From Sutterella seckii (GTDB lineage: Bacteria; Pseudomonadota; Gammaproteobacteria; Burkholderiales; Burkholderiaceae_F), in the NCBI RefSeq assembly GCF_009183815.1, contig NZ_WEHX01000001.1:1-64000 (forward strand): DNA of 64,000 bases. The letters are read 5' to 3'. Below, one piece after another: positions 28,058 through 38,520 of this stretch (positions within the stretch are counted from its first letter, which is position 1; each line of letters opens with the position of its first letter). The notes below the pieces were generated by a model, which did no database searches, was not told the DNA's origin, and was given only the letters and a program-made list of their open reading frames with translations. The position numbers and the translations under genes were made by a program.

Positions 28058-29991
28058 GACGGATTGCTCCTCTTCTGACGGCGTTCATCCTTCGATTTCG
28101 TGTCGATAAGAGGAACGCCCTTGGGAGGCGGCAGACCGAGCTTATTTTCTCCTGTGAGCCAGTAGTCCATCATTTCCCTGGCAATCGGAGCTGCTGCACG
28201 GGCGCCGAAGCCGCCGTTTTCAACGAGAACTGCCAGCGCAATGCGCGGGTTGCGGGCAGGCGCAAAAGCGATGAAGAGTGCATGGTCATGGAGCTCCCGC
28301 GAGAGCTTCTTTTCGTCATAGCGGGAATCCTGAGCAATGCTCACTACCTGAGCCGTTCCTGTTTTGCCGGCCACGCTGTAGGGGGCGTCACGGAAAATTC
28401 CTCGTGCCGTGCCGGAAGTCGTGACATCCGTCATGCCTGCAGTAACCACATCAATATTTCTGGGCTTAAGCGGGATTTTTCCCGTCGGCTCGGCATCAAC
28501 ACGCGTTACCTCCCCCGTCATGGGGTCTTCAATGCTCTTAACGAGGTGCGGGGTCATGATGACGCCGCGGTTGGCGAGCGTAGCCGTTGCGTGAGCAAGC
28601 TGCAAAAGCGTGAAGGCGTTGTAGCCCTGGCCGATGCCGAGAGACGGCGTATCGCCTACGTACCAAGGTTCCTTAATGCGGCGCTCCTTCCATTCCCTGT
28701 TAGGGAGAATGCCGGTTTGCTCGCCTACAAGGTCAATGCCGGTTTTGGCGCCGAACTTCCACTGCTTCATGAAGTTGTAAATGCCGTCAACGCCAATCTG
28801 GGTGGAGAGCCAGTAGTAATAGATGTCGGAAGAAACCGCAATGGATTTGCGCAGATTAAGCGGTCCCTTCGGAGAGCCGGTCACATCGCGGAAGCGATGG
28901 TTTCCGACCTGAAAGACGCCGGTGTCGTTGAGGATGAAGTCGGGCGTTACCGCGCCTGTCTCAAGACCGGCGAGGGCCATGAATGGCTTGTAGGTTGAGC
29001 CGATGGGGTAGATGCCGCGCATGGCTCTGTTGAGAAGAGGCTTTGTTTCGGCAGTGTTGAGATAGTTCCAGGACTCGGGGTCAATGCCGCCCGGGAAAAG
29101 GTTGAGGTCGTATGTGGGAAGCGAGACGAAAGAAAGAATCTCGCCGGTACGAGGCTCAATAGCGATGATGGCGCCGGTTTTACCCTTCATGGCATTTTCT
29201 GCAACGCTTTGCAGGTTCATGTCGACGGAGAGACGCAGATTTTTTCCGGGATGAGCTGGAATCAGCTCAAGCGTGCGGACAGACCTGCCGTCGGCAGTAA
29301 TTTCGAGCGTTTCATGACCCGGTGTGCCGTGCAGAATGTGTTCGTAGCTGCGTTCGAGCCCTACCTTGCCGATTTCGCGTTCGCCCTGATAGAGGGCAAG
29401 AACGCCTTCGGAGTCGAGGCGCTTCTTATCGTTCTGCGAGAGTGAGCTGACATAGCCAATAATGTGGCTGCCGAGAGCATTTTCCGGATAAATGCGGTGT
29501 TCTCTCTGGTTGATGTCTACGCCGGGGAAGCGCCAGCGCTGAGCCGTAAAGGCGGCTACTTCCGCATCGGTGAGGTCCGTGCGGATGGGAATGCCGTCGT
29601 ATCGATTCAGATCTTCCCGCAGCCGGCGAAAGCGTCTGCGGTCGGCAGGCGTGATTTTGATCACTTCAGCGAGACGGTCAATCAAGCGGTTTACAGGTTC
29701 GACCGTCTGGTCCTGTGTAATTTCGATTGACCAGGAAAGGCGATTGCCGGCAATCAATGTGCCGTTGCGGTCAAAGATCAAGCCTCTTGAGCCCTGATTG
29801 GTTGTAGTGACGGTACGGTTTTGTTCTGCCCGCTGCTGATAAGTATCCTGTTTGATGATCTGCAGCCAGGCGAGACGCATGACGAGCACGCTGAAGCAGA
29901 GAATCACCATGCCGAAGGCAAAGGCAAGGCGTCTCCTGAAAGCTCCGGCGTCAGAGTCCTCCTCTTTGAATTCCAGAGATTCGAGGGCCAT
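28054..29991 (-). CDS. mrdA: penicillin-binding protein 2 (elongation transpeptidase)
   Basis: PBP2 cross-links peptidoglycan during side-wall growth and activates RodA. After a cytoplasmic tail and one membrane segment (about residues 25-45), there is the dimerisation or pedestal domain and a transpeptidase domain. Its motifs are S-T-Y-K (GSTYKPFMALAGLE, nucleophile Ser about residue 333), S-S-D (AVSSDIYYYW) and K-T-G-T (VAGKTGTAQV). At 645 residues the length is usual. It lies 21 bp after mreD and overlaps rodA by 4 bp. Confidence 0.96.
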   Translation of the reverse strand: MALESLEFKEEDSDAGAFRRRLAFAFGMVILCFSVLVMRLAWLQIIKQDTYQQRAEQNRTVTTTNQGSRGLIFDRNGTLIAGNRLSWSIEITQDQTVEPVNRLIDRLAEVIKITPADRRRFRRLREDLNRYDGIPIRTDLTDAEVAAFTAQRWRFPGVDINQREHRIYPENALGSHIIGYVSSLSQNDKKRLDSEGVLALYQGEREIGKVGLERSYEHILHGTPGHETLEITADGRSVRTLELIPAHPGKNLRLSVDMNLQSVAENAMKGKTGAIIAIEPRTGEILSFVSLPTYDLNLFPGGIDPESWNYLNTAETKPLLNRAMRGIYPIGSTYKPFMALAGLETGAVTPDFILNDTGVFQVGNHRFRDVTGSPKGPLNLRKSIAVSSDIYYYWLSTQIGVDGIYNFMKQWKFGAKTGIDLVGEQTGILPNREWKERRIKEPWYVGDTPSLGIGQGYNAFTLLQLAHATATLANRGVIMTPHLVKSIEDPMTGEVTRVDAEPTGKIPLKPRNIDVVTAGMTDVTTSGTARGIFRDAPYSVAGKTGTAQVVSIAQDSRYDEKKLSRELHDHALFIAFAPARNPRIALAVLVENGGFGARAAAPIAREMMDYWLTGENKLGLPPPKGVPLIDTKSKDERRQKRSNPS

Positions 29992-30012
29992 GAGTACATC
30001 TTCCCCCGGGGA

Positions 30013-30537
30013 TCAGAGTGATGTGGCGCGCGATGAGCGCGGCTTGAGAAGCTTGGCCCAAAGCGGCCAGATGGCGGCGCCCGTCAGGCTCTGCAGGAAC
30101 CACTCCCAGCCGGGCCAGAGTCCGTCAAACCAGAGACGAACAAGCATGACAAGTACTTGCGAAAGCAGCAGGAGCGGCAGAATGTGGAGGCTTTGTCCGA
30201 AAGGACCAAACCAAGAGATTCGTCTTGCGAGGGTTGTTGTGAAGTAGCAGAGCGTCACGAAGGCAAGCGCCTGCTGTCCGAGAACCGAGCCATTCAGCAC
30301 GTCCATCAGAATCCCGCAGCAGAAGGCGACAGTCATGCCGGCGCTTTCAGGTTGCCGCAGCGTCCAGAAAATAATCGTCAGAGCCAGAAAATTAGGCATC
30401 CAGAAGCTTTGCTGGGCTGCAATACTGATGACGATGGAAAAAAAGAAGGTAAAGACCACCCACGAGAGCGAGGCAGGATGCTCGAGCTTGCCTGCATCGC
30501 TGTCGTCGGGGAGCGATGAGTAATCAAGCTTCGTCAT
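30013..30537 (-). CDS. mreD: rod shape-determining protein MreD
   Basis: MreD is a small integral membrane protein of the elongasome that links MreC with the PBP2/RodA machine. The 174-residue protein has five to six hydrophobic segments, with the family-like regions FWMPNFLALTIIFW and GMTVAFCCGILMDVLNGSVLG. It overlaps mreC by 4 bp (ATGA type), supporting coupled translation. Confidence 0.93.
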   Translation of the reverse strand: MTKLDYSSLPDDSDAGKLEHPASLSWVVFTFFFSIVISIAAQQSFWMPNFLALTIIFWTLRQPESAGMTVAFCCGILMDVLNGSVLGQQALAFVTLCYFTTTLARRISWFGPFGQSLHILPLLLLSQVLVMLVRLWFDGLWPGWEWFLQSLTGAAIWPLWAKLLKPRSSRATSL

Positions 30538-31427
30538 CGACGGGACCTCCTCTCAAAACGCGAGGGGGCAGCGACTTCTTCAAGCCCGGCGGCAGGATTG
30601 GGGTTCGCGAGAACGACTGTAGCGAACTGAATGTCTTCAACATCCGCAACGGCCGCCGCCTCCACTCTTTGATACGGTTCTCCTGGCTGATAACTGGTAG
30701 CCGTCACACGGGCAGCCAGAATGGCCTTCGGGAAAAGATTGTCGAGTCCTGAGGTAATCAGTTCATCGCCAGGGCGGATGTCCGCTGACGGCAGTGCAAA
30801 GAGAACGGAGAGTGCGTCGTCTCCAGTTCCCGAAAGGATGAAGAAGGCGCCTGTTCTGCGATTGATGACTGAAAGACGAATGGTATGGTCCGTGAGGAGC
30901 GTCACTTCAGAGAGACGGTTCACGACACGAGAAATCTGCCCGAGAACCCCAAAGGGGCCGATGACGGGCATGCCGACTTCAACCCCTTCGCGGGAACCAA
31001 TATTGATCTGAATCCGTCGGGAGAAAGGATCTGCAATGCGGCCGATAACTTCTGCCGTTGCGACTTTATCTGCTGCTCTGGGGACGGTATTGATGAGGCG
31101 CCGCAAGGACTCGTTTTCCTGTTGCACTTCCTCATAGCGCGCAGCCGAGAGCTGCAGCAGCTGATTTTCTTCAGAGAGGCGCTGCACTTCCTCATTGAGG
31201 CGGCGCTTGCTCATGAAATAGCCCTGTCCTTCACCGAGAATTCGGCCGGGCAGATGAATCGCCTCCACGATGGGAGAGGTAAAGCTCACTACGGTGCTTC
31301 TAAGGCCGTCAAGCGAACGCAGGCGGCCATCAACAAGGATGGCTGCCAGCGAGAGCATAAGAAAGAATAGAAAACGCGCTCGGGCGGATACGCCCTGGCG
31401 GAATAGCGGCGGAGCTCCGTAGGCCAT
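30534..31427 (-). CDS. mreC: rod shape-determining protein MreC
   Basis: MreC is a bitopic periplasmic protein that activates PBP2. One N-terminal membrane segment (about residues 17-35) is followed by a coiled coil (about 70-105, rich in Glu, Gln and Leu). Two beta domains follow, with ADPFSRRIQINIGSREGVEVGMPVI, a typical MreC block, and DELITSGLDNLFPKAILAARVT. It lies 14 bp after mreB and overlaps mreD. Confidence 0.95.
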   Translation of the reverse strand: MAYGAPPLFRQGVSARARFLFFLMLSLAAILVDGRLRSLDGLRSTVVSFTSPIVEAIHLPGRILGEGQGYFMSKRRLNEEVQRLSEENQLLQLSAARYEEVQQENESLRRLINTVPRAADKVATAEVIGRIADPFSRRIQINIGSREGVEVGMPVIGPFGVLGQISRVVNRLSEVTLLTDHTIRLSVINRRTGAFFILSGTGDDALSVLFALPSADIRPGDELITSGLDNLFPKAILAARVTATSYQPGEPYQRVEAAAVADVEDIQFATVVLANPNPAAGLEEVAAPSRFERRSRR

Positions 31428-31441
31428 TGCCGGCTCGACAA

Positions 31442-32527
<1,086 letters not shown>

Positions 32528-32716
32528 TCAGTACCCGGCCGCTCGTGGCCGAATACCGCACGCATAAATAAGCAATGATAAACTAACTCACCCTTTCCAA
32601 GGAGCTGCACCTCAGGCCTCGCCCTCTGGCCTTTGTGTGGGATTGTTACGGATTTTTTGTCTGTTTCCGCCCTCTGAACGCATGCTCCTTTTCATCCCTT
32701 TCCGGAAGACGTCACT

Positions 32717-33004
32717 ATGCCTTTAAGCGCTGGCGATATTCGCCGTATCGCAGATCTCGGCCGCATTGATATTTCTGAAGAACAGATCAAGGTCATGCAG
32801 GGCGAGCTCAACGATATTTTCCAGATGATTGAAGAAATCCGTTCGGTTGATACCGAAGGAATTGAGCCCATGCCGAATCCTCATGACGGAGTGGAGCGCC
32901 TGCGTGATGATGTGGTCACTGAAGGCAATAACCGCAGTGAGAACATGAAGAATGCTCCGGAAAAATCCGAGGGCTATTTCCTTGTCCCTCAGGTGATCGA
33001 ATAA
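32717..33004 (+). CDS. gatC: aspartyl/glutamyl-tRNA amidotransferase subunit C
   Basis: GatC is the small subunit that links GatA and GatB in the complex amidating mischarged Glu-tRNA(Gln) and/or Asp-tRNA(Asn). The 95-residue protein has [11 protein letters not shown] at the start, a helical middle ([12 protein letters not shown]) and the C-terminal R-D-D-V-V-T-E. The gene begins gatC-gatA-gatB. Confidence 0.95.
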   Translation: MPLSAGDIRRIADLGRIDISEEQIKVMQGELNDIFQMIEEIRSVDTEGIEPMPNPHDGVERLRDDVVTEGNNRSENMKNAPEKSEGYFLVPQVIE

Positions 33005-33026
33005 CGTTTCCGGAAGAGTTTCACCC

Positions 33027-34481
33027 ATGGAAAAAACTTTTGTCTCCGTCGCCGAACTGTCCCGGCGACTTCAGAGCCGCGAGGTTTCTGCCGTTGAACT
33101 TGCCCGCGACTATCTCGAGCGCATTGAAGCGGGCCGCAGCCTGAATGCTTTTCTTGATGTCCGTCCGGAGGAAACAATCCGTCAGGCTGAAGAAGCCGAT
33201 CGACGCATTGCCGCCGGTGAGGCGACGCCGCTAACGGGCATTCCCATTGCTCATAAAGACATTTTTGTCACCAAGGAATGGGCCTCGACTGCCGCGAGCC
33301 GCATGCTCGAAGGCTATATGAGCCCCTTTGACGCGACTGTCGTGCGCAGCCTCAAGGATGCCGGCATGGTCTGCATGGGCAAGCTGAACTGCGATGAGTT
33401 CGCAATGGGCTCGGGCAATGAAAATTCCGCTTACGGCCGTGTAGGGAATCCCTGGGATGCCAATGCCGTTCCCGGCGGCTCGTCGGGCGGTTCAGCCGCA
33501 GCTGTCGCTGCCGGGTTGGTGCCGATTGCAACCGGAACGGATACGGGCGGTTCCATTCGCGAACCCGCCGCGTTCTGCGGCATTACCGGCATGAAGCCTA
33601 CATACGGCCGGCCGTCCCGACTCGGCATGATTGCCTTTGCTTCGTCTCTCGATACCGCAGGCCTTCTTGGTCAGTCGGCGGAAGACTGCGCCATGGTGCT
33701 CGGCTCCATGGTTGGCCATGATCCCTGGGATTCGACAAGCGTCGATATGCCCCGGGAAGATTTCTCCCGTGATCTTGGCAAATCCGTGAAGGGGCTGAGA
33801 ATCGGCGTGCCGCGCTCGTGGATGGGCGACGGCCTTGATGACGAAGTCCGCGCTTCCATTGATGCTGTTCTTGATTTCTATCGCCGCGAAGGCGCAGAGA
33901 TCGTCGACATTGATCTTCCGATGGCCAAGCTCGGCGTTCCGGTTTACTACGTCGTAGCCTGTGCTGAGGCGAGCTCCAACCTTTCGCGCTTTGACGGCGT
34001 GCGCTATGGCCATCGCGCGGCCGAATACACCGATATCGGCGACATGATGAAGAAGTCGCGCGACGAAGGGTTTGGTCCGGAGCCGAAGCGCCGCATCATG
34101 ATCGGCACCTATGTGCTGTCGCATGGTTATTACGATGCCTACTACTTAAAGGCTCAAAAGGTTCGCCGCCTCATCGCTCGCGAATTCCATGAGACTTTCC
34201 GTAAGGTCGATGCCATTGCCTGCCCGGTAACCACCGGCACGGCTTATGACTTTGGGGCGAATGCCGATCCGGTTTCCGCCTACCTCTCTGACCTTTATAC
34301 GGTTCCGGCTTCGCTTGCCGGTCTGCCTGGCGTTTCCATGCCCTGCGGCATCCATTCGAACGGCCGTCCGATCGGTCTGCAGCTTCTCGGCGAACACTTC
34401 ACCGAAGCAAAGCTTTTGCATCTTGCTGACGCATGGCAGAAAGCCACTGACTGGCATCAGCGCCATCCGAAGGGCTATTGA
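33027..34481 (+). CDS. gatA: aspartyl/glutamyl-tRNA amidotransferase subunit A
   Basis: GatA is the amidase-signature glutaminase that releases ammonia for tRNA amidation. The Ser-cisSer-Lys triad is visible: Lys in [10 protein letters not shown] (about residue 76), the cis-Ser in [11 protein letters not shown] (about residues 149-159) and the nucleophile Ser in [10 protein letters not shown] (about 175). At 484 residues the length is usual. It lies 22 bp after gatC; gatB begins 32 bp downstream. Confidence 0.97.
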   Translation: MEKTFVSVAELSRRLQSREVSAVELARDYLERIEAGRSLNAFLDVRPEETIRQAEEADRRIAAGEATPLTGIPIAHKDIFVTKEWASTAASRMLEGYMSPFDATVVRSLKDAGMVCMGKLNCDEFAMGSGNENSAYGRVGNPWDANAVPGGSSGGSAAAVAAGLVPIATGTDTGGSIREPAAFCGITGMKPTYGRPSRLGMIAFASSLDTAGLLGQSAEDCAMVLGSMVGHDPWDSTSVDMPREDFSRDLGKSVKGLRIGVPRSWMGDGLDDEVRASIDAVLDFYRREGAEIVDIDLPMAKLGVPVYYVVACAEASSNLSRFDGVRYGHRAAEYTDIGDMMKKSRDEGFGPEPKRRIMIGTYVLSHGYYDAYYLKAQKVRRLIAREFHETFRKVDAIACPVTTGTAYDFGANADPVSAYLSDLYTVPASLAGLPGVSMPCGIHSNGRPIGLQLLGEHFTEAKLLHLADAWQKATDWHQRHPKGY

Positions 34482-34513
34482 GCAGACGAACGCTTAAAGG
34501 GAAAAAATTCAAG

Positions 34514-35965
34514 ATGAAATGGGAAGTTGTCATTGGTCTTGAGACGCACGTTCAGCTCTCGACCCATTCCAAAATTTTCTCGGGTGCGCCGTGCCATTTC
34601 GGCGATGAACCGAATGTGAACGCCTGCTACGTTGACCTCGCGCTTCCGGGGGCGCTGCCGGTGCTTAACCGGGGAGCTGTGGACCGTGCAATTCGCTTTG
34701 GTCTCGCTATTGGCGCCCGCGTGGCCAATCATTCGGTTTTCGACCGCAAAAATTATTTTTACCCGGACCTTCCGAAGGGCTATCAGATCAGTCAGTTTGA
34801 GCTGCCGATTGTCGTCGGCGGCAAAGTGACTTTTGCGGTGGAGCCGAAAAACGGCGAGCCCTACATGAAGACCATCAATCTCACCCGAGCGCATCTTGAG
34901 GAAGATGCCGGCAAATCGGTCCATGGCATTGTTCATGGGCACTCCGGCATTGACCTTAATCGCGCCGGAACGCCGCTTCTTGAGATTGTGACGGAGCCGG
35001 AGCTGCGTTCTGCCGCTGAGGCAGTGGGTTATGCCCGCGCGCTTCATGCGCTGGTGGTTTGGCTCGGCATGTCGAAGGGCAACATGCAGGAGGGCAACTT
35101 CCGCTGTGACGCCAACGTCTCCGTACGTCCTGTCGGCCAGAAAGAATTCGGTACCCGTTGCGAAATCAAGAATCTCAATTCGTTCCGCTTCCTCGAAGAA
35201 GCCATCAACTATGAGGTTGAACGTCAGATCGAACTGATTGAGGGCGGCGGAAAGGTTGTGCAGGCTACGCGTCTCTATGACCCGGATAAGGGTGAAACGC
35301 GCCTCATGCGCACAAAGGAAGATTCGATGGATTATCGCTACTTCCCGGATCCCGATCTGCTCCCGCTTGAAGTCAGCGATGAGTGGATCGAACGGGTGCG
35401 CAGCGAAATGCCTGAGCTTCCTGATGCCATGCGGGCACGTCTTATGAAGGATTTTGGTCTTTCTGAGTACGATGCATCCATTCTTACGGGCAGTCGCGAT
35501 ATCGCCGACTATTACGTCGCCGTAGCAGACGGCGTGAAGGATAAGAAGATCGCGGCCAACTGGGTGATGGGTGAAGTTGCTGCCGCCATCAACCAGACGG
35601 AAGGCATGAGCTTTGCGTCTGCTCCGGTTACGCCTGCAATTCTTGTGAAGCTTCTCTCCCGCATTGCGGATGGAACCATTTCCAATAAGGGTGCGCGCGA
35701 AGTCTTCACTGCCGTTTGGGCGGGAGAAGGACAGGACGTGGATGCGCTTATTGAAAGCAAGGGCCTGAAGCAGATTTCCGACACCGGTGCGCTTGAAGCG
35801 ATTGTTGATGAAGTGATCGCCAAAAATCCGAAGTCTGTTGAAGAATTCAAAGGCGGTAAGGAAAAGGCGCTTAATGCACTTGTCGGCCAGTGCATGAAGG
35901 CAACGAAGGGCAAGGCCAATCCCGGACAGCTTAATGAGCTTCTGAGAAAGCGCATTGCCGGTTGA
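34514..35965 (+). CDS. gatB: aspartyl/glutamyl-tRNA amidotransferase subunit B
   Basis: GatB phosphorylates and amidates the mischarged aminoacyl-tRNA. The start ATG 34514 gives the standard N-terminus [12 protein letters not shown], with AAGGGA about 10 bp upstream. The frame upstream to 34478 overlaps gatA and is not needed. The conserved block [17 protein letters not shown] and the C-terminal YqeY-like tail domain (from about residue 335) are present. A strong terminator and parS follow. Confidence 0.97.
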   Translation: MKWEVVIGLETHVQLSTHSKIFSGAPCHFGDEPNVNACYVDLALPGALPVLNRGAVDRAIRFGLAIGARVANHSVFDRKNYFYPDLPKGYQISQFELPIVVGGKVTFAVEPKNGEPYMKTINLTRAHLEEDAGKSVHGIVHGHSGIDLNRAGTPLLEIVTEPELRSAAEAVGYARALHALVVWLGMSKGNMQEGNFRCDANVSVRPVGQKEFGTRCEIKNLNSFRFLEEAINYEVERQIELIEGGGKVVQATRLYDPDKGETRLMRTKEDSMDYRYFPDPDLLPLEVSDEWIERVRSEMPELPDAMRARLMKDFGLSEYDASILTGSRDIADYYVAVADGVKDKKIAANWVMGEVAAAINQTEGMSFASAPVTPAILVKLLSRIADGTISNKGAREVFTAVWAGEGQDVDALIESKGLKQISDTGALEAIVDEVIAKNPKSVEEFKGGKEKALNALVGQCMKATKGKANPGQLNELLRKRIAG

Positions 35966-35990
35966 TCAGATCCTCCGACAATCTGAAAAG

Positions 35991-36029
35991 AAATCCCCGG
36001 AGCCGTTAAAGCTTTCCGGGGATTTTTTT
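35991..36029 (+). terminator. intrinsic terminator after gatB
   Basis: An 11-bp perfect stem (35991-36001 with 36015-36025), a 13-nt loop and a run of seven T (36023-36029) lie 25 bp past the gatB stop. Reading the other way it also has an A-run and may help end pyrE transcripts. Confidence 0.85.
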
Positions 36030-36037
36030 GAGAGTGC

Positions 36038-36053
36038 TGTTTCACGTGAAACA
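36038..36053. promoter_or_regulatory. parS: parS centromere site
   Basis: TGTTTCACGTGAAACA is an exact match to the canonical 16-bp parS recognised by chromosomal ParB. The palindrome extends two more bases on each side (36036-36055). It lies between the gatB terminator and the pyrE stop, about 34 kb from parB and 19-26 kb from the DnaA-box clusters, a normal distance for origin-proximal parS sites. Confidence 0.95.
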
Positions 36054-36067
36054 GCTGGCGGGCTTAA

Positions 36068-36745
36068 TCAGGCGCCATAGCGCTGACGATACTGAGCAAC
36101 GGCATTACGGTAGCCGGCAACCGCTTTGGCTTTTTCCGAAGGGCCGTCCATAAAGGCAAGCAGATCGTGGAGATTGATGATGGAGGCGACGTGGAGGCCG
36201 AAAGTCTTTTCCACATCCTGTACGGCAGAGCTTTCAGTCATCACCTCGGCATTGCCGCCGCGTTCCTGGCGGTCAACGGCAATGAGCACGCCGGAAGGCG
36301 TGGCTCCGGCAGCTTCAATAATCTTCACGGATTCGCGCACTGAAGTGCCTGCAGAAATGACGTCGTCGATAATGACGACGCGGCCCTTGAGCGGAGCACC
36401 GACAATCATGCCGCCTTCACCGTGGTCCTTGGCTTCCTTGCGGTTGAAGGCCCAGGGCACATCGCAGCCGAGACGAGCAAGATTCATGGCAACGCTGGCG
36501 GCAAGGGGAATGCCTTTATAGGCGGGTCCGAAAATCATGTCGAATTCAATGCGGCCTTCCTTGCGGGCAGCGAGAAGCGTCTCAGCGTAGAAGGCCCCAA
36601 GCTTGTCAAGAAGCGCACCGGTATTGAAGAGCCCGGCATTGAAGAAATAGGGGGAGAGACGTCCGGCCTTGGTTTTAAACTCGCCGAAGCGAAGAACGTC
36701 TGCATCCAGGGCGAATTCAATGAACTGCTGCTTGGTCGATTGCAT
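36068..36745 (-). CDS. pyrE: orotate phosphoribosyltransferase PyrE
   Basis: PyrE joins orotate and PRPP to form orotidine monophosphate in pyrimidine synthesis. The PRPP-binding motif is [18 protein letters not shown] (about residues 127-144). [22 protein letters not shown] at the N-terminus and [11 protein letters not shown] are also family-typical. I start at ATG 36745 (M-Q-S-T-K-Q-Q-F), giving 225 residues; the open frame runs upstream to 36967 without recognisable homology. It is convergent with gatB and divergent from the exonuclease III gene. Confidence 0.95.
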   Translation of the reverse strand: MQSTKQQFIEFALDADVLRFGEFKTKAGRLSPYFFNAGLFNTGALLDKLGAFYAETLLAARKEGRIEFDMIFGPAYKGIPLAASVAMNLARLGCDVPWAFNRKEAKDHGEGGMIVGAPLKGRVVIIDDVISAGTSVRESVKIIEAAGATPSGVLIAVDRQERGGNAEVMTESSAVQDVEKTFGLHVASIINLHDLLAFMDGPSEKAKAVAGYRNAVAQYRQRYGA

Positions 36746-37024
36746 GATGTGAAAGAGGAAAAAACAAACAACGGCAGCGCGAATGAGTTGTCTGCTCAAT
36801 TGGATGTGCTGCCGCAGAAATGTACGGGAGTGTTTATCCCGCAAATTATAGTTAAGGGGCCGGAGGTCCCTGGCCGGGGTTTCAGGCTGAGCTGTTGAAG
36901 ATGAAAATGGCGGCGCCATTGTGGCATGCGACAATATGCGATCGCTGGTGAACGCTACTGTCTGCATTTGCAGAAGCTTTAGAAATCAGACGACTATCTG
37001 AACATATTCCATTGAGGAGAGTGC

Positions 37025-37813
37025 ATGCTGCGCATTCTTACCTTTAATGCCAACGGCATTCGGTCTGCGGCCAAAAAAGGTTTTTTTGAGTGGTTCATGG
37101 AGCAGAATGCGGACATTCTCTGCATTCAGGAACTGAAGGCTCAGGAAGCTGATCTCTCCGATGAACTCAAGTCGCTTCCGGGCTATCACGGCTTTTTTCA
37201 TTGCGCCCGGAAAAAGGGCTATTCCGGATGCGGTCTCTGGTCGCGACGCGTTCCGGACGCTGTCCGCATTGGTTTCGGAGATGATGAATTCGATGCAGAA
37301 GGACGATGCGTCGAAGCGGATTTCGGGCGTCTTACTGTCATTTCTGCATATTTCCCGTCAGGAAGTTCGTCTGACGAGCGGCAGCTTGCAAAATTCCGGT
37401 TTCTTGAGCGCTTTGAACCGCATCTGAAGGCATTAAAGGATGCTGGCCGGGAAGTGGTTCTATGCGGCGACGTCAACATCGCGCATAAGGAAATCGACAT
37501 TAAGAACTGGAAGGGCAATCTCGACCATTCCGGGTTCCTGCCAGAAGAGCGGGCCTGGCTCGATCATCTCTTTGATGAAATGGGCTGGGTTGATGTGTTC
37601 CGAAGACTTGATCCGCGCCCGGAGCGCTATACATGGTGGAGCCAGCGCGGGCAGGCGCGTGCCAAGAACGTGGGTTGGCGTATTGATTACGAGCTTGCTA
37701 CCCCAGGCATTGCCGCGCTTGCACGGGCAACGGATATCTACGCAGCGGAAAAATTTTCCGATCACGCTCCGCTCTGGGTGGACTATGCGGTTGATGACGG
37801 AGGATTGAAATGA
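37025..37813 (+). CDS. exodeoxyribonuclease III
   Basis: This is an endonuclease/exonuclease/phosphatase-fold DNA repair enzyme acting at abasic sites and 3' ends. Catalytic residues sit in TFNANGIR (Asn), CIQELKAQE (Glu about 38), SAYFPSG (Tyr), CGDVNIAHKEID (Asp and Asn) and the final FSDHAPLWVDY (Asp-His). At 262 residues it matches the XthA/ExoA type. It is divergent from pyrE, a common Burkholderiales pairing, and overlaps the rsuA-like gene by 4 bp. Confidence 0.94.
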   Translation: MLRILTFNANGIRSAAKKGFFEWFMEQNADILCIQELKAQEADLSDELKSLPGYHGFFHCARKKGYSGCGLWSRRVPDAVRIGFGDDEFDAEGRCVEADFGRLTVISAYFPSGSSSDERQLAKFRFLERFEPHLKALKDAGREVVLCGDVNIAHKEIDIKNWKGNLDHSGFLPEERAWLDHLFDEMGWVDVFRRLDPRPERYTWWSQRGQARAKNVGWRIDYELATPGIAALARATDIYAAEKFSDHAPLWVDYAVDDGGLK

Positions 37814-38520
37814 TGACGCTTGCCGATATTCTTTTTACGCAGGGATTCGGAACCCGTTATGACTGCCGGCAGATCGTACTCTCAGGAGCCGTTTCCGTTA
37901 ATGGACGAGTAGCTGACGATCCGGACGAGAATTTTGAACCGAAGGGACTTGTGCTTACATGGCGCGGCGAAGAATGGCCTGTATGCGAAAAAGCGCTGAT
38001 TGCAATGAATAAGCCTGAAGGGTATGAGTGTTCTCTCAAACCTTCAGCTCACCCTTCCGTCATGGGGCTTCTCCCGGGGCCGCTTCGCAAGCGCGCTGTT
38101 CAGCCTGTTGGACGTCTCGACTGGGATACGACCGGACTGCTTCTTTTTACGGATGACGGCAAGCTGCTCCATCGGCTTACGCATCCTAAAAAGCATGTCG
38201 ACAAAGTGTATTTGGCGGAACTCTGCCACCCCATGAAGCCGGATACCTGTGAAAAGCTTCTCTCCGGTGTTGTATTGGATGATGATCCCAAGCCTGTTGC
38301 CGCAAAGGCGGCAAGGATGCTTGCTCCGGAGAGGCTTGAGCTCACGATTTCCCAGGGGAAATATCATCAGGTAAAGAGAATGGTCGCCGCCTGCGGCAAC
38401 CGGGTCGCAAAGCTTCATCGCATTCGGGTGGGGGCATACGAACTGCCGGAAAATCTTGAGCCGGGCAAATGGGTTTGGCTCAGCGGCCCGGAAGCTGTGC
38501 TCGGGGGGGATGGCCGCTGA
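37810..38520 (+). CDS. rsuA: 16S rRNA pseudouridine synthase RsuA-like
   Basis: The protein has an N-terminal S4-like RNA-binding domain (T-R-Y-D-C-R-Q-I-V-L-S-G-A-V-S-V-N-G) and the RsuA/RluB catalytic domain. The nucleophilic aspartate is in GRLDWDTTGLLLFTDDG (about residues 101-117). ISQGKYHQVKRMVAACGN is the family C-terminal motif. RsuA makes pseudouridine 516 in 16S rRNA; the S4-like domain and length (236) fit RsuA better than RluE. It overlaps both neighbours, so the three genes are probably one operon. Confidence 0.88.
   Translation: MMTLADILFTQGFGTRYDCRQIVLSGAVSVNGRVADDPDENFEPKGLVLTWRGEEWPVCEKALIAMNKPEGYECSLKPSAHPSVMGLLPGPLRKRAVQPVGRLDWDTTGLLLFTDDGKLLHRLTHPKKHVDKVYLAELCHPMKPDTCEKLLSGVVLDDDPKPVAAKAARMLAPERLELTISQGKYHQVKRMVAACGNRVAKLHRIRVGAYELPENLEPGKWVWLSGPEAVLGGDGR

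Noticed and set aside
36745-36967. Longer N-terminus for PyrE from ATG 36967
   Set aside because: The extra 74 residues have no resemblance to PyrE, and the 225-residue form matches the family length.
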